Source of the DNA: Curtobacterium sp. VKM Ac-1395
Lineage (GTDB): Bacteria; Actinomycetota; Actinomycetes; Actinomycetales; Microbacteriaceae
Assembly: GCF_015350975.1 (NCBI RefSeq)
Contig: NZ_JADKRX010000005.1
Coordinates: 62,001 to 126,000 of the forward strand
Direction of reading: 5' to 3'
Length of the DNA stretch: 64,000 nucleotides
In this document: piece after piece, positions 59,483 to 64,000 of the stretch
Layout: every line of letters begins with the position of its first letter
Numbering within the stretch: position 1 is the stretch's first letter
Notes under the pieces: generated by a model
Databases searched by the model: none
What the model saw: only the letters and a program-made list of their open reading frames with translations
What the model was told of the DNA's origin: nothing
Translations under genes and position numbers: made by a program

Positions 59483-60598
59483 TCAGGCCTCCGCGTACCC
59501 GGCGGTGATGAGGGCGATGATCTCCTCGCGGTCCTCCAGCGGCAGGAACGAGCCGAGCGCCGCGTTGATCTGGAACGCGGCGAGGTCGTCGAGGTCGTAG
59601 CCGAAGGTGCCGGCCAGGAGCGCGAGCTCCTTCGTCAGCGTCGTGTTGCTCATCAGGCGGTTGTCGGTGTTCACCGTGACGCGGAACCCGAGCTGGTACA
59701 GCACGTCGAACGGGTGGTCGGCGAGGTCGTCGCCCCACGCCGCGATGGCGCCGGTCTGCAGGTTCGAGGACGGCGAGAGCTCGAGCGGGATCTCGCGGTC
59801 GCGCACCCACGACGCGATCTCGCCGAGGGAGGCGAGCGTGGAGCCGTCGCCGCCGTCGGAGAGCTGGACGTCCTCGAACAACCGCACCCCGTGTCCGAGG
59901 CGGAGCGCGCGACCGTCGACGAGCGCCGAACGGATCGACGCGAGCCCGTCGGCCTCGCCAGCGTGCACGGTGACGGGGAACAGCTCGGATGCCAGGTAGT
60001 CGAACGCCGCGCGGTGGTTCGACGCGGGGAAGCCCGCCTCGGCACCGGCGATGTCGAACCCGACGACGCCGTGGTCGCGGTGCCGGACGGCCAGCTCGGC
60101 GATCTCGAGGGACCGGTCCGCGTGGCGCATCGCGGTGACGAGCTGCCCGACGCGGATCGCTCCGCCGGCGGCGTCGACCGCTTCCTCGATGCCGGCCTGC
60201 ACGGCCTCGACCGTCTCGTCGAGGCTCAGCCCACCCTGCAGGTGCTGCTCGGGTGCCCAGCGGACCTCGCCGTAGACGACGCCGTCGGCGATGAGGTCCT
60301 CGACGAAGTCACGGGCGACGCGCGTCAGGCCGTGCGCCGTCTGCATCACGCTCGTGGTCACGTCGAACGTCTTGAGGTACTCGACGAGCGAGCCGGAGTC
60401 GGCCTGGTCGGCGAACCACTGTCCGAGCTCGACCGGGTCCGTGGTCGGGAGCGTGACGCCCGCCGAGTCGGCGAGCTCGATGATCGTGGTGGGGCGGAGT
60501 CCGCCGTCGAGGTGGTCGTGCAGCGAGACCTTCGGCAGGTCGTTGATCACGGCACCCGCGTCGGGCAGTCGGTACGTGGGGGCGTCGTCGGCGCTCAT
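59483..60598 (-). CDS. add: Adenosine deaminase
   Basis: 371 residues. LPKVSLHDHLDGGLRP has the zinc-binding HxH; YGEVRWAPEQH, GFDIAGAEAGFP, PVTVHAGEADG with the metal His and Glu, LGHGVRLFED and VTVNTDNRLMSNTTL with the Asp ligand are present. It deaminates adenosine to inosine for PNP. The ATG lies 7 nt after TAGCCT and has no ribosome binding site. Downstream on the same strand are the PTS genes. Confidence 0.95.
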   Translation of the reverse strand: MSADDAPTYRLPDAGAVINDLPKVSLHDHLDGGLRPTTIIELADSAGVTLPTTDPVELGQWFADQADSGSLVEYLKTFDVTTSVMQTAHGLTRVARDFVEDLIADGVVYGEVRWAPEQHLQGGLSLDETVEAVQAGIEEAVDAAGGAIRVGQLVTAMRHADRSLEIAELAVRHRDHGVVGFDIAGAEAGFPASNHRAAFDYLASELFPVTVHAGEADGLASIRSALVDGRALRLGHGVRLFEDVQLSDGGDGSTLASLGEIASWVRDREIPLELSPSSNLQTGAIAAWGDDLADHPFDVLYQLGFRVTVNTDNRLMSNTTLTKELALLAGTFGYDLDDLAAFQINAALGSFLPLEDREEIIALITAGYAEA

Positions 60599-60605
60599 GG
60601 AGCCA

Positions 60606-60611
60606 AGGCTA
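60606..60611 (-). promoter_or_regulatory. -10 box TAGCCT of add, leaderless
   Basis: Minus-strand TAGCCT ending 7 nt before the ATG of add. Confidence 0.5.
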
Positions 60612-60650
60612 TCCCCTGGCCGAACACGCGCCCAGCACGCACCGCCCGCG

Positions 60651-60678
60651 CGGACCGCCCAGCACGGACCGCCCAGCC
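60651..60678. repeat. 14-bp tandem repeat after the deoA stop codon
   Basis: CGGACCGCCCAGCA and CGGACCGCCCAGCC in tandem, directly 3' of the minus-strand deoA stop at 60679-60681. Confidence 0.75.
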
Positions 60679-61968
60679 CTAGCCCTGGATGCGCTCCCGC
60701 ACGATCGGCCCGCGCGGCTCGGCCGACGCACCGATCGACCACGCACCCTCGAGCGACTCCAGCGCCCGCTCGAACCGCGACGGCTCGTCGGTGTGCAGCG
60801 TCCAGAGCGGCTGCCCCTCGGTCACGGTGTCGCCCGGCTTGGCGTGGAGCTCGATGCCGGCGCCGGCCTGCACCGGGTCCTGCGCGCGCGCACGACCCGC
60901 ACCGAGCCTCCAGGCCGCGATGCCGAACGGCAGCGCGTCCTGGGTGGCGAGCACCCCGGAGGCGGGCGCCGTGACGACGTGCTGCTCGCGCGCGACCGGC
61001 AGCGCCGCGTCCGGGTCGCCGCCCTGCGCCGCGATCATCCGGCGCCAGGTGTCCATCGCACGCCCGTCCGCCAGCGCGGCGGCCGGGTCGGCGTCCGGCA
61101 GGCCGGCGAGCGTCAGCATCTCGGTCGCGAGCGCGACGGTCAGCGCGACGACGTCGGCCGGTCCCCCGCCCTCCAGGACCGCGACCGACTCGCGGACCTC
61201 GAGCGCGTTGCCGATGGTCAGCCCGAGCGGGACCTCCATGTCGGTCAACAGCGCCGAGGTGGCCACGCCGGCGTCGGTGCCGAGGTCGACCATGGTCTGC
61301 GCGAGTTCCCGCGAAGCCTCGTACGAGGGCATGAACGCCCCGGACCCGAACTTCACGTCGAGGACGAGCGCGCCCGTGCCCTCGGCGATCTTCTTCGACA
61401 TGATGCTCGACGCGATGAGCGGGATGCACTCGACGGTGCCCGTGATGTCGCGGAGCGCGTAGAGCTTCTTGTCCGCGGGCGCCAGGCCGGAGCCCGCGGC
61501 GCAGATGACCGCGCCGACGTCGGAGAGCACCGACATCATGCGCTCGTTCGAGATGGACGCCTGCCACCCCGGGATCGACTCGAGCTTGTCGAGCGTGCCG
61601 CCGGTGTGGCCGAGCCCGCGCCCGGACAGCTGCGGCACGGCGACGCCGAACGACGCCACGAGGGGTGCCAGCGGCAACGTGATCTTGTCGCCGACCCCGC
61701 CGGTGGAGTGCTTGTCGACGGTGGTCTTGCCGAGCGAGCCGAACGACATCCGCTCGCCCGACGCGATCATCGCGAGCGTCAGGTCCTTGACCTCGCGGCG
61801 GTCCATCCCGTTCAGGAAGACCGCCATCGCGAACGCCGCCATCTGCGGGTCCTCGACGTAGCCACGGGTGTACGCGTCCACCAGCCAGTCGATCTCGGCG
61901 GTGCTCAGCGTGTCGCCGGAGCGCTTCGTGCGGATGAGGTCGACGGTGTCGAACGGCTCGACGGCCAT
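60679..61968 (-). CDS. deoA: Thymidine (pyrimidine-nucleoside) phosphorylase
   Basis: 429 residues. IRTKRSGDTLSTAEIDWLVDAYTRG, MSFGSLGKTTVDKHSTGGVGDKITL-type phosphate loop, SGRGLGHTGGTLDKLESIPG and KIAEGTGALVLDVKFGSGAFM are the family signatures, with the C-terminal AWRLGAGRARAQDPV and the lipoyl-like HAKPGDTV segment. It cleaves thymidine, and perhaps uridine, to base and sugar-1-phosphate. ATG at 61968 is 2 nt after the cdd stop codon. Confidence 0.95.
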   Translation of the reverse strand: MAVEPFDTVDLIRTKRSGDTLSTAEIDWLVDAYTRGYVEDPQMAAFAMAVFLNGMDRREVKDLTLAMIASGERMSFGSLGKTTVDKHSTGGVGDKITLPLAPLVASFGVAVPQLSGRGLGHTGGTLDKLESIPGWQASISNERMMSVLSDVGAVICAAGSGLAPADKKLYALRDITGTVECIPLIASSIMSKKIAEGTGALVLDVKFGSGAFMPSYEASRELAQTMVDLGTDAGVATSALLTDMEVPLGLTIGNALEVRESVAVLEGGGPADVVALTVALATEMLTLAGLPDADPAAALADGRAMDTWRRMIAAQGGDPDAALPVAREQHVVTAPASGVLATQDALPFGIAAWRLGAGRARAQDPVQAGAGIELHAKPGDTVTEGQPLWTLHTDEPSRFERALESLEGAWSIGASAEPRGPIVRERIQG

Positions 61969-61970
61969 GC

Positions 61971-62498
61971 TCAGTGCTCCTGCTGGTAGGTGACGAGGGT
62001 GCGCGGCCCGAACGCGTCGGGCAGCACCTCGTCGATGGTGCGGATGCCGGAGACGGTCTCGAGCAGCATGCCCTCGGCCGAGTGCTCGAACAGCAGCTGG
62101 CGGCAGCGCCCGCACGGCATGAGCGTCGCGCCGTCGCCGTCCACGCAGGTGAACGCGACGAGCTTGCCGCCACCGGTCATGTGCAGCTGCGACACGAGCG
62201 AGCACTCGGCGCAGAGCGTGACCCCGTACGAGGCGTTCTCGATGTTGCAGCCGGAGACGATCCGACCGTCGTCGGTGAGCGCGGCAGCCCCCACCGGGAA
62301 CGACGAGTACGGCGCGTACGCCCGCCCCATGGCGGTCGTCGCGGCCTCCCGCAGGGCGGTCCAGTCCACGCCGACGCTCGCGTCGATCACGGTGTCCGGG
62401 TCGGACGGGAGGCTCGTGGCCGGGTCGGTCCAGGACGGCTCGCCGGTCGTCGGGTCGGTGGTGACCCCCTGGTCACCCGCAGCGTTGGTGTCGGTCAT
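61971..62498 (-). CDS. cdd: Cytidine deaminase with an N-terminal extension
   Basis: 175 residues. The catalytic part (about 46-175) has YAPYSSFPVGAAAL, GCNIENASYGVTLCAECS with the zinc Cys and Glu (CAE) and LMPCGRCRQLLFE (PCxxC). It deaminates cytidine and deoxycytidine, feeding deoA. The first 45 residues are a low-complexity Asp/Thr/Pro-rich tail that family members normally lack; part of it is encoded by 62403-62416, a half copy of the GGACGGGAGGC element. ATG at 62498 is set by an AGGAGG ribosome binding site 8 nt upstream. Confidence 0.93.
   Translation of the reverse strand: MTDTNAAGDQGVTTDPTTGEPSWTDPATSLPSDPDTVIDASVGVDWTALREAATTAMGRAYAPYSSFPVGAAALTDDGRIVSGCNIENASYGVTLCAECSLVSQLHMTGGGKLVAFTCVDGDGATLMPCGRCRQLLFEHSAEGMLLETVSGIRTIDEVLPDAFGPRTLVTYQQEH
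62403..62416 (+). repeat. Partial GGACGGGAGGC element in cdd
   Basis: GGACGGGAGGCTCG, 14 of 14 matching the head of the elements at 4994 and 36042. No second arm is seen. It falls in the non-conserved N-terminal tail of cdd. Confidence 0.4.
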
Positions 62499-62517
62499 GT
62501 GCCGGGCCTCCTGTTCG

Positions 62518-62572
62518 GTGGTGGTTCGTGCTGGTGGTTCGTGGTGGTGGTTCGTGGTGGTGGTGGTGGTGT
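62518..62572. repeat. GTGGTGGTTCGT simple repeat upstream of cdd
   Basis: Three imperfect copies of GTGGTGGTTCGT followed by a run of GTG triplets, between cdd and element copy 3. On the minus strand it reads as CAC/AAC-rich leader of the cdd mRNA. Confidence 0.7.
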
Positions 62573-62577
62573 CTCGC

Positions 62578-62648
62578 TGCACGACACCGGTGTTGCGTGG
62601 ACGAGCCGCGGACGTCCGCGGCGCGACCCCGCGACACCGGTGTCGTGC
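62578..62648 (+). repeat. Paired-decamer palindromic element, copy 3
   Basis: ACACCGGTGT at 62584-62593 and 62634-62643, 50 bp apart, with short outer arms GCACG and CGTGC. The interval has CGAGCCGCG and GCGGCGCG at the positions seen in copies 1 and 2. It begins 10 nt beyond the stop of the minus-strand ABC permease gene. Confidence 0.9.
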
Positions 62649-62658
62649 GAGCGCGGGG

Positions 62659-63948
62659 CTAGCTCTTGAAGTAGGGCTTGCCGGCGGCCGCCGGTCCCCG
62701 CGACTGGCCCACCAGGCCGGCCACCGCGAAGATCGTGACGACGTACGGCAGCATCAGCAGGAACTCGCTCGGCACCGGCGAGTTGATCGCCCCGAGCGTG
62801 TTCTGCAGGTTGGACGCGAAGCCGAACAGCAGCGCCGCGAGGGTGGCCCGCACCGGGTCCCAGCGTCCGAAGATGACCGCCGCCAGCGCGATGTAGCCGG
62901 CGCCGTCGGTCATGTCCTTCGTGAACGGTCCGACGGCGTCGAGCGTGAAGTACGCACCGCCGAGGCCGGCGATCGCGCCGGCGAGCGAGACGTTCCAGAA
63001 CCGCGTGCCGGTCACGTTGATGCCGACGGTGTCCGCCGCTTCCGGGTGCTCGCCGACTGCGCGGAGGCGCAGGCCCCAGCGGGTCTTGAACAGCGCGAAG
63101 GTGACGACCGCGACGGCCACGTACGCCAGGTAGACGATGACGGTCTGCTCGAAGAAGACCGGACCGATCACCGGGATCTGGTGGAGCACGGGGATCTCGA
63201 AGCGCGGGAAGGTCACGCCGACGTTGAGGCGCTCCTCGTCCGGCGACAGCACCTGCGAGTACAGGAAGCCGGTCAGGCCGGAGATGAACGCGTTGATGAC
63301 GACACCGACGATGACCTGGTCGACGAGGTACTTGATGCTGAACGCCGCGAGGACGAACGACACCAGCACGCCGGCGACGAGGGCACCGACCAGGCCGACC
63401 CACGCGGAGCCGGTCAGCGAGGCGATGAGCGCCGAGGTGAAGGCACCGGCGAGGAACTGGCCCTCGATCGCGATGTTCACGACGCCGACGCGCTCGGAGA
63501 TGACGCCGCCGAGGGCACCGAACACGAGCGGGACGCTGAGACCGATCGCACCGACGAGCAGGCCGGGCAGCGGGATGGTCCTGCCCGCGGCGGCCCACGT
63601 CAGGAACCCGATCACGAACAGGACGGCGAAGACGCTCGTCAGCCAGAGGGGCACCGGGCGGGACCGCGAGACCAGGAGGAACGACGCGGCCGTGGCGAGG
63701 GCGAGCAGCACGACGACGACGACACCGGTCGCGACGGACGGCAGGCCGACGTCGGGCAGCTGGACGAAGTCGCCGGGGTTGGCGAGCCGGAACGTCGTCG
63801 TGCCGCTCCGGCTGACGACGAGGAACAGGACCACGGCGAGCACGGTGAACACCGCGAACGCGATCGGGGCCTTCCAGCTCCTGGTGGTCTCGACGGCTCG
63901 GTCGGCGACGGGGGCCGACGGGACCGCGGTGGGGCTGAGGGTGCTCAC
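62659..63948 (-). CDS. Nucleoside-type ABC transporter permease (NupQ/YufQ-like)
   Basis: 429 residues with about 10 helices, BPD_transp_2 family. ISERVGVVNIAIEGQFLAGAF is the signature of the nucleoside/BMP-type permeases; FALFKTRWGLRLRAVGEHPEAADTVGINV is the cytoplasmic coupling-loop region. A long N-terminal part with three extra helices precedes the core, as in the second permease of such systems. GTG at 63948 overlaps the stop of the preceding gene (GTGA). It should import nucleosides for the salvage enzymes encoded downstream. Confidence 0.92.
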   Translation of the reverse strand: MSTLSPTAVPSAPVADRAVETTRSWKAPIAFAVFTVLAVVLFLVVSRSGTTTFRLANPGDFVQLPDVGLPSVATGVVVVVLLALATAASFLLVSRSRPVPLWLTSVFAVLFVIGFLTWAAAGRTIPLPGLLVGAIGLSVPLVFGALGGVISERVGVVNIAIEGQFLAGAFTSALIASLTGSAWVGLVGALVAGVLVSFVLAAFSIKYLVDQVIVGVVINAFISGLTGFLYSQVLSPDEERLNVGVTFPRFEIPVLHQIPVIGPVFFEQTVIVYLAYVAVAVVTFALFKTRWGLRLRAVGEHPEAADTVGINVTGTRFWNVSLAGAIAGLGGAYFTLDAVGPFTKDMTDGAGYIALAAVIFGRWDPVRATLAALLFGFASNLQNTLGAINSPVPSEFLLMLPYVVTIFAVAGLVGQSRGPAAAGKPYFKS

Positions 63949-64000
63949 GCGGCGACCGCCTTCCGCTTGCTGGGCTGCTTGGTGCGTCGACGGGCGCCCG
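63945..64000 (-). CDS. C-terminal end of a gene, probably the first nucleoside ABC permease (partial)
   Basis: Only the last 17 codons are in the window: a basic tail GARRRTKQPSKRKAVAA and the TGA stop. Its GTGA overlap with the following permease and the usual order of such operons suggest the NupP/YufP-type permease. The tail itself is not diagnostic. Confidence 0.5.
   Translation of the reverse strand, partial: GARRRTKQPSKRKAVAA

Noticed and set aside
60898-60915. CACCGAGCCTCCAGGCC resembling the GGACGGGAGGC element inside deoA
   Set aside because: It encodes the conserved AWRLGAGR motif of pyrimidine phosphorylases, has no second arm and is best explained by protein constraint.
1-64000. 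CRISPR arrays, tRNA or rRNA genes, transposases or phage genes
   Set aside because: I looked for regularly spaced repeats with unique spacers, tRNA-like folds and DDE or integrase motifs and saw none; the 19-bp arrays are tandem without spacers.

Overview
The window is very GC-rich (about 70-75% by hand count of sample lines), densely packed with genes, and carries no rRNA, tRNA, CRISPR array, insertion sequence or phage gene that I can see. The gene content (actinobacterial acyl-CoA carboxylase with an epsilon subunit, polyprenol-phosphate-mannose synthase, WbbL-like rhamnosyltransferase, TANNNT -10 boxes with many apparently leaderless starts, a GH6 cellulase) points to an actinomycete of the Microbacteriaceae, probably Curtobacterium or a close relative. 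The genus is inferred from general knowledge, not from a search.

Positions 1 to about 44,430 form a large cell-envelope glycopolymer region. It holds the complete dTDP-L-rhamnose pathway (rfbA, rfbC, rfbB, rfbD), UDP-glucose dehydrogenase, an ABC-2 polysaccharide exporter (Wzm/Wzt-like, the ATPase with a C-terminal substrate domain), about ten glycosyltransferases of GT2 and GT4 type, a polyprenol-phosphate-mannose synthase, several multi-spanning GT-C or DUF2142-like membrane proteins, an O-antigen-ligase-like protein, a flippase-like LPG_synthase_TM protein and a GtrA protein. Together these could make activated sugars, build lipid-linked chains, move them across the membrane and attach or polymerise them outside. 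Three secreted proteins lie within it: a GH25-like protein, a lysozyme-like protein and a GH6 glucanase. The last two share the same roughly 100-residue C-terminal repeat. purE and purK also sit here, separated by the GH6 gene.

Positions 44,430-55,000 are core metabolism and regulation: a PH-domain membrane protein, biotin ligase birA, the carboxyltransferase and epsilon subunits of an acyl-CoA carboxylase, a response regulator with two adjacent membrane sensors, a TrmA/RlmD-type RNA methyltransferase, a maf gene with an in-frame insertion, and the biotin carboxylase/BCCP subunit that completes the carboxylase. Positions 55,000-64,000 carry an AbiEi/DUF559-type protein and then a long minus-strand nucleoside salvage block: phosphopentomutase/phosphomannomutase-like enzyme, purine nucleoside phosphorylase, a PTS IIB-IIA pair without IIC, adenosine deaminase, thymidine phosphorylase, cytidine deaminase and nucleoside-type ABC permeases.

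The most unusual features are non-coding. (1) Three intergenic palindromic elements each hold two ACACCGGTGT decamers exactly 50 bp apart around an invariant core, always in the same orientation relative to the gene that ends just before them. (2) A second hairpin family headed by GGACGGGAGGCTCGGTG acts as terminators in two places but has also inserted in frame into maf. (3) Short tandem repeats with unrelated units lie at or just after the stop codons of seven genes. (4) A 628-bp gap downstream of accE holds a candidate small RNA and two arrays of 19-bp repeats.
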